A stretch of 64,000 nucleotides of DNA, taken from the NCBI RefSeq assembly GCF_002735905.1, contig NZ_PEBD01000012.1:293500-357499 (forward strand), in the 5' to 3' direction. Made by a program: the position numbers and the translations under genes. Positions 46,660-56,104 of the stretch are shown piece by piece (the stretch's first letter is position 1; each line of letters starts with the position of its first letter). The notes below the pieces were generated by a model. That model was given only the letters and a program-made list of their open reading frames with translations, was not told the origin of the DNA and did not search any database. Source of the stretch: Williamsia muralis. Lineage in GTDB: Bacteria; Actinomycetota; Actinomycetes; Mycobacteriales; Mycobacteriaceae.

Positions 46660-47417
46660 CACTCCTGATCGCGCACCCAACGCAGGTACAGGTAGTCCTC
46701 GTCGTCGGCGAGGACGTGGGCGCGTCGCATTCCACGGACCGCGTCCGAACCGGCCGTAATGTGTTTGCCGCTACCCGCAGTGACCCTGGGGCTGACCGTC
46801 ACGCAGAGCTCGTCGACCAGATCTCTGTCGAGCAGCGAACCGAGCAGGGCCGGCCCACCCTCACACAAGATCTGCGTCAGGCCGCGGTCGGCGAGATACC
46901 CGATTGCCTGCGCCGGATCGACTTCCTCGTCGCCGCAGTCGACGACGGTTGCCCCGGTGTCGAGGAGCTGAGCGCGAGCGCCTGCGGGGGCCGAACGGCA
47001 GGTGAGGACGATGGTGCTCGGTGCGAGAGTGAAATCACCCTTTCCGGGAACCGGGATGGAGAGTGTGTTGCTCACCAGGGCGAGCGCCGCGGCCGCCGGC
47101 CGGCCCTCGGCCGTTCGCAGCTCGCCGAGCAGGGGGTGTGGCTGAACCGGCCCGTATTTCTCGGTGACAGCGGTACGGGCACCCACCACGATGACGTCGG
47201 CCAGTGCCCGCAGAACCGAGAACAACCGCTGGTCGCCCGACGACCCCAAAGCGCCGGATCGCCCTGCGACCGTTGCCATCCCGTCGATCGACGTGATCAT
47301 GTTGGCGCGTACCCGGGCGACGCCCGTCTGACGCTCCGGATAGGCGTAGAGGGCGGCGAGCGCCTTGTCGTCGAGGTCACCGGTTGTGAGCTGGGTCGCT
47401 TTGCGCAGTGGGTACAC
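46659..47417 (-). CDS. Pyrimidine reductase family protein (RibD C-terminal)
   Basis: 252 aa. The dihydrofolate-reductase-like RibD_C fold shows ANMITSIDGMATVAGRSGAL near the N-terminus, DVIVVGARTAVTEKYGPV, and LCEGGPALLGSLL. RibD_C reduces a ribosylaminopyrimidine with NADPH in riboflavin synthesis. Mycobacterial homologues (Rv2671) can also bypass dihydrofolate reductase. No deaminase domain is present. The stop overlaps the lipoprotein start by one base. Confidence 0.88.
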   Translation of the reverse strand: MYPLRKATQLTTGDLDDKALAALYAYPERQTGVARVRANMITSIDGMATVAGRSGALGSSGDQRLFSVLRALADVIVVGARTAVTEKYGPVQPHPLLGELRTAEGRPAAAALALVSNTLSIPVPGKGDFTLAPSTIVLTCRSAPAGARAQLLDTGATVVDCGDEEVDPAQAIGYLADRGLTQILCEGGPALLGSLLDRDLVDELCVTVSPRVTAGSGKHITAGSDAVRGMRRAHVLADDEDYLYLRWVRDQE

Positions 47418-47439
47418 ACAGCCATTCTCGTCACGTCGC

Positions 47440-47445
47440 TAGGCT
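47440..47445 (+). promoter_or_regulatory. -10 box of a probable leaderless zapE transcript
   Basis: TAGGCT ends 6 bases before the zapE ATG at 47452, the identical arrangement to acuC (same hexamer, same spacing). The 34-base gap to the divergent reductase start leaves no room for a ribosome site. Confidence 0.5.
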
Positions 47446-47451
47446 CGGCGC

Positions 47452-48465
47452 ATGCCAGCACGTTTGAGTGACCGCACTCCGCAGGTCGCGCCCGAAGCCC
47501 TTGTCGATGAGATGGTGCCCCCCTCGATGTTCGACGAGGTCAGTTTCGACTCGTACATTCCCGACCCCAACGAGCCGAGCCAGGCCGAGGCGGTCAAGGC
47601 CGCGCGCAGCTTCGTCGAACGCGCGACCAAGGCAAAGGGCGGCAAGCGTGGCCTCTTCGGGCGCAAGTCCGCGCCGCAGCAAGGGCTGGGCCTCTATCTC
47701 GACGGCGGCTTCGGCGTCGGCAAGACCCACCTCCTCGCGTCGATCTATCACGCGATGCCGGGACCCAAGGCGTTCGCGACGTTCGTCGAGGTCACCCACG
47801 TCGTCGGAGCTCTCGGTTTCGCCAACGCCCTCGAGCGGCTCTCGGACCACTCCGTGCTGTGTATCGACGAGTTCGAGCTCGACGACCCGGGCGACACCAT
47901 GCTGGTGTCGCGACTGCTGACCGAACTGTCGGCCAAGGGCGTTTCCATCGTCGCGACGTCCAACACCCTGCCGGGGCAGCTCGGCGAGGGTCGTTTCGCC
48001 GCTCAAGATTTTTTGCGAGAGATCAAGAAGTTGGCGGCTGTGTTCGAGGCCATCCGCGTCGACGGCCCCGACTACCGGCACCGCGACCTGCCGCCGGCCC
48101 CGCCGCCCCACAGTGACGCAGAGCTCGAGAACCTGGCCGAGAGCACTCCTGGCGCCACCTTGGACAACTTCGACGAACTCTGCACTCACCTGGCCAAGCT
48201 GCATCCCTCCAAGTACAAGGCGCTCGTGGAGGGCGTCACGTTGGCGTGCGTGGAAGGTGTGCACCCCGCGGCGGATCAGACGGTCGCATTGCGTCTCGTG
48301 GTGCTGGCCGACCGCCTCTACGACGCCGGAACCCCACTCATGGTCTCGGGTTCGAAGCTGGACGAGATCTTCACCGAGGAGATGCTCGCGGGTGGCTACC
48401 GCAAGAAGTACCTCCGTGCGACATCGCGTCTGCTCGCACTGTCACGTTTCGCAGAATCGGCGTAG
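47452..48465 (+). CDS. zapE: Cell division protein ZapE (AFG1-like ATPase)
   Basis: 337 aa. Walker A GGFGVGKT at 85-92 and the Walker B IDEFELDDPGD near residue 140, then an arginine-rich sensor region. ZapE/AFG1-like AAA+ ATPases help FtsZ ring dynamics or membrane protein quality control. A basic insertion (KAKGGKRGLFGRKS) sits just before Walker A. The gene is divergent from the reductase gene and converges on the GNAT gene 10 bases beyond its stop. Confidence 0.92.
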   Translation: MPARLSDRTPQVAPEALVDEMVPPSMFDEVSFDSYIPDPNEPSQAEAVKAARSFVERATKAKGGKRGLFGRKSAPQQGLGLYLDGGFGVGKTHLLASIYHAMPGPKAFATFVEVTHVVGALGFANALERLSDHSVLCIDEFELDDPGDTMLVSRLLTELSAKGVSIVATSNTLPGQLGEGRFAAQDFLREIKKLAAVFEAIRVDGPDYRHRDLPPAPPPHSDAELENLAESTPGATLDNFDELCTHLAKLHPSKYKALVEGVTLACVEGVHPAADQTVALRLVVLADRLYDAGTPLMVSGSKLDEIFTEEMLAGGYRKKYLRATSRLLALSRFAESA

Positions 48466-48475
48466 CCCTTCAGGG

Positions 48476-49045
48476 TCAATGCAGATCCGACGTCGGCGGG
48501 GGAGTGCGAGCGAGCACGTAATCGCTGCAGCGCTTACCGCCGACGACAAATGACTTGCGCCCCACGATGGTGAAACCCATCTTCTCGTAGAACCGTTGTG
48601 CTCGGCGGTTCTGCTCGTTCACGCCGAGCCAGATGCGGGCGCTGCCCTGCTCGGTGGCGTGCGCGAGCGCTGCCGACATCAACGCCGCGGACACCGCTCC
48701 GCCGTGAAAACCGGGTAGCACGTACAACTTCGACACCATCGTCAGCGGGCGTTCCGGAATGGCCGCCAGGACGTCGGTGTCGTCGGGTTCGGAGTCGATG
48801 AGGAGTGCGTACCCCACGATGGCACCGGAGGCGCTGTCAGTCGCCTTCAGGACGTGGTGATCGGGCTCGCTGAGATACCGGCGGAAGTGCTCACCCGACA
48901 ATGTGGTCGCGATGAAGTGCGCGACGTCGTCGGCGCTCAGATCCGGCGGGCAGGCCAGCGGAAAGGTCGCGGCCGCCACCTCCGCCAATTCGTCGGCGTC
49001 GGTGGGATCGTCGGTGGAGTTCACCAGTATCTCGGGACCGCTCAC
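48476..49045 (-). CDS. GNAT family N-acetyltransferase
   Basis: 189 aa. The acetyl-CoA pocket is marked by LYVLPGFHGGAVSAALMSAAL and the C-terminal NRRAQRFYEKMGFTIVG, motif A and B of GNAT enzymes. Substrate unknown. Position corresponds to Rv2669. ATG/GTG at 49045. It is followed on the same strand by nothing but the convergent zapE stop 10 bases away. Confidence 0.85.
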   Translation of the reverse strand: MSGPEILVNSTDDPTDADELAEVAAATFPLACPPDLSADDVAHFIATTLSGEHFRRYLSEPDHHVLKATDSASGAIVGYALLIDSEPDDTDVLAAIPERPLTMVSKLYVLPGFHGGAVSAALMSAALAHATEQGSARIWLGVNEQNRRAQRFYEKMGFTIVGRKSFVVGGKRCSDYVLARTPPPTSDLH

Positions 49046-49097
49046 GACATCATCTCAACACGGGCGTCGCGCGGGCCGCTCAGCGGCGCGAGGTCTC

Positions 49098-49307
49098 TCA
49101 GCGTGAGCTGGTGGCCAGCTCTGCCTGGCCGGACACGAGTTGCTGCGCAGCGGCGTGCAGGGCCCGTTCCCGTTCGTCGATGTTGCTGTACTCGCGGCTG
49201 ATCGGCAGCAACTCGATCAGGATCTGGCTTCCGCTGACCGAGTACCCGTTGGTGCTCGCCCAGTTGAGGGTGTACTGCAAGACGTCGCGGTCGAGAGTGT
49301 CGTTCAT
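49098..49307 (-). CDS. Small hypothetical protein
   Basis: 69 aa from ATG 49307, chosen because AGGA lies about 6 bases upstream; a longer frame to 49355 lacks such a site. The sequence is mostly alpha-helical, without cysteines, with ELLPISREYSNIDERERAL. No family recognised. It lies upstream of the GNAT gene on the same strand, 52 bases away, and downstream of a tRNA cluster and its terminator. Confidence 0.55.
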   Translation of the reverse strand: MNDTLDRDVLQYTLNWASTNGYSVSGSQILIELLPISREYSNIDERERALHAAAQQLVSGQAELATSSR

Positions 49308-49358
49308 GGAATTCCTGTGACTCGATGTGATGAACAATCCGTCCGTACCCGTCACATG

Positions 49359-49387
49359 AGAATGACCCGGGGTCGCCGGGTCATTCT
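49359..49387 (-). terminator. Hairpin terminator of the tRNA operon
   Basis: A perfect 12-base-pair stem (49359-49370 and 49376-49387) with a 5-base loop lies just downstream (minus strand) of tRNA-Val(GAC). The tract beyond the stem is not U-rich, so it may be a factor-dependent or processing hairpin. Confidence 0.65.
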
Positions 49388-49397
49388 GTGGTGCAGG

Positions 49398-49472
49398 TGG
49401 TGCGCGATACAGGGATTGAACCTGTGACCTCTTCCGTGTCAGGGAAGCGCTCTCCCGCTGAGCTAATCGCGC
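49398..49472 (-). tRNA. tRNA-Val (anticodon GAC)
   Basis: 75 bases with CCA encoded. Acceptor stem GCGCGAU pairs with AUCGCGC, the D arm, the five-base anticodon stem CUUCC/GGAAG, anticodon loop CUGACAC, and the TΨC loop UUCAAUC are all present. Third of three tandem minus-strand tRNA genes, before the terminator. Confidence 0.95.
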
Positions 49473-49500
49473 GAGATTGTGTTCAGTTGTCGAACTGATC

Positions 49501-49574
49501 TGGAGGCGGCGACGGGAATCGAACCCGTGTGCACGGCTTTGCAGGCCGTTGCCTCACCACTCGGCCACACCGCC
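49501..49574 (-). tRNA. tRNA-Cys (anticodon GCA)
   Basis: 74 bases with CCA encoded. Acceptor stem GGCGGUG pairs with CGCCGCC, with a G-U at the end. Anticodon loop CUGCAAA gives GCA for cysteine. It is 28 bases upstream of tRNA-Val(GAC). Confidence 0.95.
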
Positions 49575-49596
49575 ACGGTGGAAATATCGTGCTCCG

Positions 49597-49669
49597 AGCG
49601 GATGACGGGATTCGAACCCGCGACCCTCACCTTGGCAAGGTGATGCGCTACCAGCTGCGCTACATCCGC
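49597..49669 (-). tRNA. tRNA-Gly (anticodon GCC)
   Basis: 73 bases, CCA not encoded (CGG follows the discriminator), so it must be added by the CCA enzyme. Acceptor GCGGAUG/CAUCCGC is perfect and the loop UUGCCAA gives GCC. First gene of the Gly-Cys-Val transcript. Confidence 0.95.
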
Positions 49670-49821
49670 ATGCACCCTGAAAACTGCTGCTCTGGGTGCG
49701 AACGTGAACATTATCGGACGTACCCGCAAAGCAACAAATCCGCTGGTCAAACGGTCGGTTGCGGAACCATCCCCAGGTCACGTGCGACGGCGACACCCGG
49801 GGTGAATCGAGTGGATGTGAT

Positions 49822-49850
49822 TTGGGTTCCGGCGGGGTGTGCGTGTTAAT
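49822..49850 (+). promoter_or_regulatory. Promoter of tRNA-Val (CAC)
   Basis: TTGGGT (49822-49827) and GTTAAT (49845-49850) are 17 bases apart, a SigA-type promoter. The transcript would start near 49857, leaving about 35 leader bases that include a hairpin before the tRNA at 49893. Confidence 0.6.
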
Positions 49851-49865
49851 GTCTTTCGGTCGCAG

Positions 49866-49884
49866 ACCCCGGTTCAGCCGGGGT
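49866..49884 (+). other. Leader hairpin upstream of tRNA-Val (CAC)
   Basis: ACCCCGG (49866-49872) and CCGGGGT (49878-49884) form a perfect 7-base-pair stem with loop TTCAG. It sits between the predicted start site and the tRNA, so it is likely part of the precursor 5' leader removed by RNase P. Confidence 0.55.
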
Positions 49885-49892
49885 AGACGTCA

Positions 49893-49964
49893 GGTCCCGT
49901 GGCTCAGTGGAAGAGCGTCCCGTTCACACCGGGAAGGTCGCTGGTTCGATCCCAGCCGGGACCA
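49893..49964 (+). tRNA. tRNA-Val (anticodon CAC)
   Basis: 72 bases, CCA not encoded. Acceptor GGUCCCG/CGGGACC, anticodon stem UCCCG/CGGGA and loop UUCACAC (anticodon CAC), and the TΨC loop UUCGAUC are all normal. It is on the opposite strand from the other three tRNAs. Confidence 0.95.
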
Positions 49965-50086
49965 CTTCATCTCCCGTTCAATCGACTGACGTTCGTGCGC
50001 AGTCCTGTTGCATCTCCCGTGTCGTCGACTTCCGTAGAGTTGCCTGAAAAGGTTTGCGAATGGTCAATTTCGGACAAAGGAACGTC

Positions 50087-50533
50087 ATGCCTGATGACGC
50101 GAAAGTCGATGCCGACGAAGAACGGTCCCAGGGCGGGATACTCTCCGCGATCGGCAACAAGCGTGACCAGATTCGGGAGCAACGCCGCCTGAATCTCATC
50201 TACCGCTGTTGTGTCGGTGTGGTCGGAACGGGCGTCCTCCTCGTGGGTATCGCGGCGATCCCGTACCCCGGTCCCGGATGGCTGATCGTGTTCGCAGGTC
50301 TGGGCATCCTGGCATCCGAGTTCGATTGGGCGCGCCGCCTGCTCCAGTTCGCGCGCAGCAAGTACGACGCATGGATGGACTGGATCAAGAAGCAGCACTG
50401 GACGGTCCAGGCGGCATTCGCCATCCTGACCTGCGCCATCGTGCTCCTGACGCTCTGGCTGCTCGGCGCGCTCGAGATGGCGGCCGGCTGGATCGGCCTC
50501 GATTGGTCGTGGCTGAAGAGCCCCATTCTGTAA
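50087..50533 (+). CDS. TIGR02611 family (PGPGW) membrane protein
   Basis: 148 aa from ATG 50087, with AAAGGA 6 bases upstream; the frame is open 11 codons further. A charged start is followed by the family hallmark IPYPGPGWLIVFAGLGILASE in the first of two membrane regions, then a hydrophobic C-terminus. Function unknown; present across actinobacteria. It lies between tRNA-Val and thrS. Confidence 0.83.
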   Translation: MPDDAKVDADEERSQGGILSAIGNKRDQIREQRRLNLIYRCCVGVVGTGVLLVGIAAIPYPGPGWLIVFAGLGILASEFDWARRLLQFARSKYDAWMDWIKKQHWTVQAAFAILTCAIVLLTLWLLGALEMAAGWIGLDWSWLKSPIL

Positions 50534-50654
50534 CCGGCCCGAACTTCTCGGCGACCGGTAGGGGGTAGTGGGTCCCTCGGGCACTACGATCATGGACTGA
50601 TACGCCAGCTCGGCCGTGCCGGTCGAGTGGTCTGCCTCGACAAGGAGTTTCCTG

Positions 50655-52730
50655 GTGCCCGAGAACGCCGCCGCCCCGCCCCCAGCCACGATCACGGTGG
50701 CGGCCGGGACCACTGCGGGGGCGGCTCTGCGCGACAGCGGTCATCCCAACAAGGGGCCGGAGGCGATCGTCGTGGTCCGCGACGCGGAAGGCACTCTTCG
50801 CGACCTGTCGTGGTCGCCTACGAGCGATGCCGTGGTCGAGCCGGTCGCGGCCAACACCGAAGACGGACGCAGCGTCATCAGACACTCGGCTGCACATGTG
50901 CTGGCGCAGGCGGTTCAGGATCTGGACCCCAAGGCGAAACTCGGGATCGGCCCCCCGATCGAGAACGGTTTCTACTACGACTTCGATGTCGAGGACCCGT
51001 TCACGCCCGACGATCTGACCGCGCTCGAGAAGAAGATGAAGCAGATCATCAAGTCCGGTCAGCGCTTCTCCAGGCGCGTGTACGAGTCGGTCGACGAGGC
51101 GAAGGCCGAATTGGCCGGGGAACCGTACAAGCTCGAATTGGTCGACGACAAGGGTTCGGCCGACGACCCCGAGGTGATGGAGGTCGGCGGTGGCGAACTC
51201 ACCGCCTACGACAACCTCAATCCTCGTACCGGCGAACGGATCTGGGGCGATCTCTGCCGGGGTCCACACGTGCCCACCACCAAGTACATCACCGCGTTCA
51301 AGCTGACCCGCAGTTCGGCGGCATACTGGCGCGGCGACCAGGACAACGCGGACCTGCAGCGCATCTACGGCACGGCCTGGGAATCGGCCGAGGCGATGGA
51401 CGCCTACCTCGAGTTGCTGGCCGAGGCCGAACGCCGCGACCACCGAAAGCTCGGTGCCGAACTCGATCTCTTCAGTTTCCCCGACGCGCTGGGCTCGGGT
51501 CTGCCGGTGTTCCATCCCAAGGGCGGCATCATCCGCAAGGAACTCGAGGACTACTCGCGCCAGCGGCACATCGCCGAGGGCTACGAGTTCGTGAACACCC
51601 CGCACATCACCAAGAGCAACCTGTACGAGATCTCCGGTCACCTCGACTGGTACCGCGATGGCATGTTCCCGGCCATGCACCTCGACGCCGAACTCGACGA
51701 CGACGGCGAGGTGCGCAAACCAGGCCAGGACTACTACCTCAAGCCGATGAACTGCCCGATGCACAACCTGATCTTCAACGCGCGGGGCCGCTCCTACCGG
51801 GAGTTGCCACTGCGGCTCTTCGAGTTCGGGTCGGTGTACCGGTACGAGAAGTCGGGAGTCATCCACGGCCTCACCAGGGTTCGCGGGATGACTCAGGACG
51901 ACGCGCACATCTACTGCACGCGCGAACAGATGCGGGCCGAGCTCACCACCACCCTGAACTTCGTACTCGGACTGCTCAAGGACTACGGCCTCGACGATTT
52001 CTACCTCGAACTGTCGACCAGGGATCCGAAGAAGTCCGTGGGTTCGGACGAGGTCTGGGAAGAGGCGACGGCCACCCTCGCCGAGGTCGGCGAGGCATCC
52101 GGTCTGCGGTTGGTGCCCGATCCCGGTGGGGCCGCGTTCTATGGTCCGAAGATCTCCGTACAGGTCAAGGACGCGCTGGGCCGAAACTGGCAGATGTCGA
52201 CCATTCAGCTCGACTTCAATCTGCCGGAGCGATTCGAGATGGAGTACACCGGCGCCGACGGGTCCAAGCACCGGCCGGTGATGATCCACCGAGCGTTGTT
52301 CGGATCAATCGAGCGGTTCTTCGGTGTGCTCACCGAGCACTACGCCGGCGCCTTCCCGGCGTGGCTGTCCCCGGTGCAGGTTGTGGGCATCCCGGTCGCG
52401 GACGCATTCGTTCCCCATCTCGACGGCGTTGTGGCACAGCTGAGGTCACTCGGCGTCCGCGCCGAGGTCGACGGTTCGGACGACCGGATGCAGAAGAAGA
52501 TCCGCAATCACACAACCGGCAAGGTCCCGTTCATGTTGCTGGCCGGCGAACGTGACGTGGAGGCCGGCGCCGTCAGTTTCCGTTTCCGTGACGGCACACA
52601 GGTCAACGGGATTCCGGTCGCAGACGCGGTCACCCTGATCGCCGACTGGGTCGCCCAGCGTCGCAACGAATCCCCGACCGCCGAACTGGTCGCGACGCCT
52701 GCCGCCGACGCTGCCGGGGAGGCCCGGTGA
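50655..52730 (+). CDS. thrS: Threonyl-tRNA synthetase
   Basis: 691 aa from GTG 50655 (AAGGAG 8 bases upstream). An N-terminal TGS-like part ([12 protein letters not shown]), the editing domain with [11 protein letters not shown] and its downstream His motif, and the class II core with MNCPMHNL (zinc Cys) and [11 protein letters not shown] are all intact. It charges tRNA-Thr and edits seryl-tRNA. It overlaps the HIT gene by 4 bases and starts the thrS-HIT-pgsA-patA-pimA gene string. A TACGAT box about 65 bases upstream could be the promoter. Confidence 0.97.
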   Translation: MPENAAAPPPATITVAAGTTAGAALRDSGHPNKGPEAIVVVRDAEGTLRDLSWSPTSDAVVEPVAANTEDGRSVIRHSAAHVLAQAVQDLDPKAKLGIGPPIENGFYYDFDVEDPFTPDDLTALEKKMKQIIKSGQRFSRRVYESVDEAKAELAGEPYKLELVDDKGSADDPEVMEVGGGELTAYDNLNPRTGERIWGDLCRGPHVPTTKYITAFKLTRSSAAYWRGDQDNADLQRIYGTAWESAEAMDAYLELLAEAERRDHRKLGAELDLFSFPDALGSGLPVFHPKGGIIRKELEDYSRQRHIAEGYEFVNTPHITKSNLYEISGHLDWYRDGMFPAMHLDAELDDDGEVRKPGQDYYLKPMNCPMHNLIFNARGRSYRELPLRLFEFGSVYRYEKSGVIHGLTRVRGMTQDDAHIYCTREQMRAELTTTLNFVLGLLKDYGLDDFYLELSTRDPKKSVGSDEVWEEATATLAEVGEASGLRLVPDPGGAAFYGPKISVQVKDALGRNWQMSTIQLDFNLPERFEMEYTGADGSKHRPVMIHRALFGSIERFFGVLTEHYAGAFPAWLSPVQVVGIPVADAFVPHLDGVVAQLRSLGVRAEVDGSDDRMQKKIRNHTTGKVPFMLLAGERDVEAGAVSFRFRDGTQVNGIPVADAVTLIADWVAQRRNESPTAELVATPAADAAGEAR

Positions 52731-53320
52731 CCCACACCGACAACCCCGGCGTCATCCGCGACCAGGGGCCGGGTGACCCGGACCGGCTTCAGCGGCTGTG
52801 GAGCCCGCACCGGATGTCGTACATCACGGCTGCCCCGCGATCGGGCGTGGACCCGGACGGGGACGACACGACGTCCGCGAAGTCCGTCCACCCATTCCTC
52901 GACATCCCACGAATGTCGGACGAGGCCGGGCTGATGGTCGCCCGAGGTGAATCGGTGTACGCGGTGCTCAACCTTTATCCCTACAACCCCGGGCACACGA
53001 TGATCGTGCCGTACCGGCAGGTCGCCGACCTCGAAGACCTCACAGAGGTCGAGAGCCGTGAACTGATGGTGTTCACGCAGAAGATGATTCGCGCGATCAA
53101 GGCGGTCTCCAATCCGGACGCGTTCAACGTCGGACTCAATCTCGGTGCCGCAGCCGGTGGTTCGCTCGCCGAACACCTGCACCAGCATGTGGTTCCGCGG
53201 TGGGGCGGAGACGCCAACTTCATCACGGTGGTCGGGGAGACGAAGGTGATGCCGCAGCTGCTGCGCGACACCAGGACTCTGCTCGCCGACGCCTGGCGAC
53301 AACTCGAGGACGGAACATGA
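52727..53320 (+). CDS. HIT family hydrolase / AP4A phosphorylase-like
   Basis: 197 aa. The histidine triad HLHQHVVPR is the nucleotidyl-transfer active site, preceded by [13 protein letters not shown]. The Rv2613c homologue of M. tuberculosis is an AP4A phosphorylase; dinucleotide polyphosphate turnover is inferred here. GTG 52727 overlaps thrS by 4 bases. It precedes pgsA by 22 bases. Confidence 0.9.
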   Translation: MTHTDNPGVIRDQGPGDPDRLQRLWSPHRMSYITAAPRSGVDPDGDDTTSAKSVHPFLDIPRMSDEAGLMVARGESVYAVLNLYPYNPGHTMIVPYRQVADLEDLTEVESRELMVFTQKMIRAIKAVSNPDAFNVGLNLGAAAGGSLAEHLHQHVVPRWGGDANFITVVGETKVMPQLLRDTRTLLADAWRQLEDGT

Positions 53321-53342
53321 GCAAGCAGAGCGTGAACGATCC

Positions 53343-54014
53343 ATGCTGAGCGTCCTGGGCCGCGCCTCGGTCTCCAAGGTCACACTGCCCCTGGGGCGGG
53401 CCCTGATCAAGACCGGCCTGACGCCCGACGCGATGACCGTCATCGGAACGGTGGCGACCATCGCGGCAGCGGTGACGCTGTACCCGATGGGTCACCTGTT
53501 CGTCGGCACCCTGGTGATCTGGCTTTTCGTGATGTTCGACATGCTCGACGGCGCGATGGCGCGGGCGCGCGGCGGCGGCACCAAGTTCGGTGCGGTGCTC
53601 GACTCGACGTGTGATCGGCTCGCCGACGGCGCGATCTTCGCCGGCCTCGGCTGGTGGTGCCTGGTGGAGAAGCCGCACCAGTGGCTGTTCGTCGCGACCA
53701 TGATTTGCCTGGTCACCTCGCAGGTCATCTCGTACGCGAAGGCACGTGCCGAGGCCAGCGGACTGAACGGTGACGGTGGCCTCATCGAACGCCCGGACCG
53801 CCTCGTCATCGTCCTCGTCGGCGCCGGCCTCACCGGTATCGGACTGCCGTGGGCCATCCACATCGCGATGTGGCTTCTCGCCGTCGGCAGCATCATCACG
53901 GTGTTCCAGCGGATGTGGTCGGTCTACAAGTCGCCCGGAGCCACCGATCTGCAGCCGATCGCCACTCCCTCCGCCGGTGGGGCGACCCAGGGCGAGGACG
54001 GATCGGAGTCGTGA
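53343..54014 (+). CDS. pgsA: Phosphatidylinositol-phosphate synthase
   Basis: 223 aa with six membrane helices. The CDP-alcohol phosphotransferase motif is exact: Asp66, Asp69, Gly70, Ala73, Arg74, Gly83, Asp87 and Asp91. It joins CDP-diacylglycerol and inositol-phosphate, the first step to phosphatidylinositol mannosides; in mycobacteria the product is PI-phosphate. ATG 53343; the stop overlaps patA by 4 bases (GTGA). Confidence 0.94.
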   Translation: MLSVLGRASVSKVTLPLGRALIKTGLTPDAMTVIGTVATIAAAVTLYPMGHLFVGTLVIWLFVMFDMLDGAMARARGGGTKFGAVLDSTCDRLADGAIFAGLGWWCLVEKPHQWLFVATMICLVTSQVISYAKARAEASGLNGDGGLIERPDRLVIVLVGAGLTGIGLPWAIHIAMWLLAVGSIITVFQRMWSVYKSPGATDLQPIATPSAGGATQGEDGSES

Positions 54015-54964
54015 CGACGGCCGGCGAGCGTATTGCCGACCTGGGGTACGCGGCGGGGTGGTCGCTTGTGCGGCGCCTGCCCGAGGGTGTGGCGCGCACG
54101 GTGTTCGACAGTGCGGGAGGCTACGTCGGTGGCCGGGGTGGCGGACCGGCCCAGCTTCGCAAGAACCTCGCCAGGGTGGTCGGCTGTACACCCGCGGAGG
54201 TACCCGACGACCTCATGCGGGATGCCATGCGGTCCTACGCCCGCTATTGGCGCGAGGCATTTCGGCTGCCCGCCATGGACTTTCATGTGGCCGCGTCGCG
54301 CGTCGACCTCCCGCCACCGGATCGACGACTGCTGGACGACGCCCTTGCGAAGGGCAAGGGCGTGGTGTTCGCGTTGCCCCACAGCGGCAACTGGGACATG
54401 GCCGGGGTCTGGCTCGTGCAGAACATCGGGGACTTCTCCACCGTGGCGGAGCGACTGAAACCCGATTCGCTCTTCGAACGTTTTGTCCGATACCGCGAGA
54501 CCCTCGGATTCGAGATCTTCCCGCTCAGCGGTGGCGAACAACCCCCCTACGGCCGGCTGGCCGAGCGGCTCCGCAGCGGCGGGGTGGTGTGTCTCCTCGG
54601 CGAGCGGGACCTGGCCAGACACGGTGTCCCCGTCCAGTTCTTCGGCGAGCCGACGCGGATGCCCGCGGGCCCGGCGAAACTCGCCATCGACACCGGCGCC
54701 GCCCTCGTCGGGGTTCACCACTGGTACACCGGCCCGGACACCTCGCAGATATCGCTCACCGGCCCGATCGACACATCTGGGGGAGTGGAGGCGGCAACCC
54801 AGGCGCTGGCAACGGTGTTCGAGACGAACATCGCCGCCCATCCGCAGGACTGGCACATGCTGCAACCGCTCTGGGAGGCCGACTGGTCCGAGGAGCGCCG
54901 TGAGCGCATCAAGGGGGCCGACATCCCTCGGAGCAACGACGATGTCGAGGGCGCCGCGGGATGA
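54011..54964 (+). CDS. patA: Phosphatidylinositol mannoside acyltransferase PatA
   Basis: 317 aa from GTG 54011. LpxL/HtrB-type lyso-phospholipid acyltransferase with the HxxxxD motif HSGNWD (His124, Asp129) and GERDLARHG near the phosphate site. It transfers a fatty acid to the first mannose of PIM on the inner leaflet. Start overlaps pgsA and the stop overlaps pimA (ATGA), so the three are tightly coupled. Confidence 0.93.
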   Translation: MTTAGERIADLGYAAGWSLVRRLPEGVARTVFDSAGGYVGGRGGGPAQLRKNLARVVGCTPAEVPDDLMRDAMRSYARYWREAFRLPAMDFHVAASRVDLPPPDRRLLDDALAKGKGVVFALPHSGNWDMAGVWLVQNIGDFSTVAERLKPDSLFERFVRYRETLGFEIFPLSGGEQPPYGRLAERLRSGGVVCLLGERDLARHGVPVQFFGEPTRMPAGPAKLAIDTGAALVGVHHWYTGPDTSQISLTGPIDTSGGVEAATQALATVFETNIAAHPQDWHMLQPLWEADWSEERRERIKGADIPRSNDDVEGAAG

Positions 54965-56085
54965 AGATCGGCATGATCTGCCCGTACTCGTTCGACATCC
55001 CGGGCGGTGTTCAGGCCCACGTCATGGAACTGGCGCAGGTCTTCATCGATCGGGGACACACGGTGAGCGTTCTCGCGCCCGCCGGACACGACAAGAAACT
55101 GCCCGGCTATGTGGTGTCGGTGGGCGAGGCCCTCGCGATTCCGTACAACGGATCGGTTGCCCGGATCGCGTTCGGGCCCAAGGCCTATCACAAACTGCGA
55201 TCCTGGCTTCGGGACGAGAAGTTCGACGTCCTCCATGTGCACGAGCCGAACTCGCCGAGTGTCTCGATGTTGTCGCTGATGGTCGCTCAGGGCCCGATCG
55301 TCACCACTTTCCACACATCCACGACGAAGTCGTTGATACTCAGCATCTTTCAGGGAATCCTTCGTCCCTACCACGAACGCATCGCCGGTAAGATCGCCGT
55401 CTCCGAACTCGCCCGACGTTGGCAGATGGAATCTCTGGGTTCGGACGCGGTCGAGATCCCGAACGGGGTGCACACGGACATGTTCGCCGGAGCCGAACCG
55501 CTCGACGGGTATCCGCACCCCGGTAGAACGGTGCTGTTCCTCGGTCGTTTCGACGAACCACGCAAGGGTGTGGACGTGCTGATCAAGGCACTACCCGCGG
55601 TGGTGGCGCGCTTCCCGGACGTGCGTGTCCTGGTCGTGGGCGGCGGTCACCAGCGAACGTTGCGGGGCAAGGCCGGCGACCTGGCCGACCACCTCGTATT
55701 CCTCGGCCAGGTCGATGACGACGTCAAAGCCCGCGCCCTCCGTTCCGCGGACGTGTACTGCGCTCCTAACCTCGGCGGCGAAAGTTTCGGCATCGTTCTC
55801 GTGGAAGCCATGGCCGCCGGTACCGCCGTGGTGGCGAGCAAGCTGGACGCGTTCCGGCGGGTGCTCGACGACGGCCAGGCCGGTGTGCTGGTCGAGGTGG
55901 GGGACGCCGACCAACTCGCCCAGGGGATCATCTCCGTTCTCGGTGATGACGACGGCCGGGCCGCAATGGTCGGCCGTGCACGCGATCGCGCCGCCCGCTA
56001 CGACTGGTCCGAGGTCGCCGACCAGATCCTGCGTGTGTACGACACCGTCGTCGTCGGGGCCGGCAAGGTGGTCGTCTCCGATTGA
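54961..56085 (+). CDS. pimA: GDP-mannose:phosphatidylinositol mannosyltransferase PimA
   Basis: 374 aa GT4 glycosyltransferase. The N-terminal acceptor domain starts with MIGMICPYSFDIPGGVQAH-like residues around 3-20, and the donor domain holds FGIVLVEAMAAGTAVVAS. The conserved EX7E pair lies there. It adds the first mannose to PI on the cytoplasmic side of the membrane. ATG overlaps patA. The three lipid genes and thrS/HIT appear to be one transcript. Confidence 0.95.
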   Translation: MKIGMICPYSFDIPGGVQAHVMELAQVFIDRGHTVSVLAPAGHDKKLPGYVVSVGEALAIPYNGSVARIAFGPKAYHKLRSWLRDEKFDVLHVHEPNSPSVSMLSLMVAQGPIVTTFHTSTTKSLILSIFQGILRPYHERIAGKIAVSELARRWQMESLGSDAVEIPNGVHTDMFAGAEPLDGYPHPGRTVLFLGRFDEPRKGVDVLIKALPAVVARFPDVRVLVVGGGHQRTLRGKAGDLADHLVFLGQVDDDVKARALRSADVYCAPNLGGESFGIVLVEAMAAGTAVVASKLDAFRRVLDDGQAGVLVEVGDADQLAQGIISVLGDDDGRAAMVGRARDRAARYDWSEVADQILRVYDTVVVGAGKVVVSD

Positions 56086-56104
56086 CCCCTTCTGAGAGGA
56101 CTTC

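Noticed and set aside
49398..49964. tRNA cluster as a prophage or island attachment site
   Set aside because: No integrase, no direct repeats of tRNA ends and no foreign-looking genes flank it.
50534..50654. T-box or other riboswitch before thrS
   Set aside because: No specifier stem or conserved T-box sequence; the 121 bases hold only a -10-like TACGAT and the ribosome site.
50385..52289. A 634-codon open frame antisense to thrS
   Set aside because: Shadow of a highly conserved synthetase; the composition follows reversed codons and no domain is seen.
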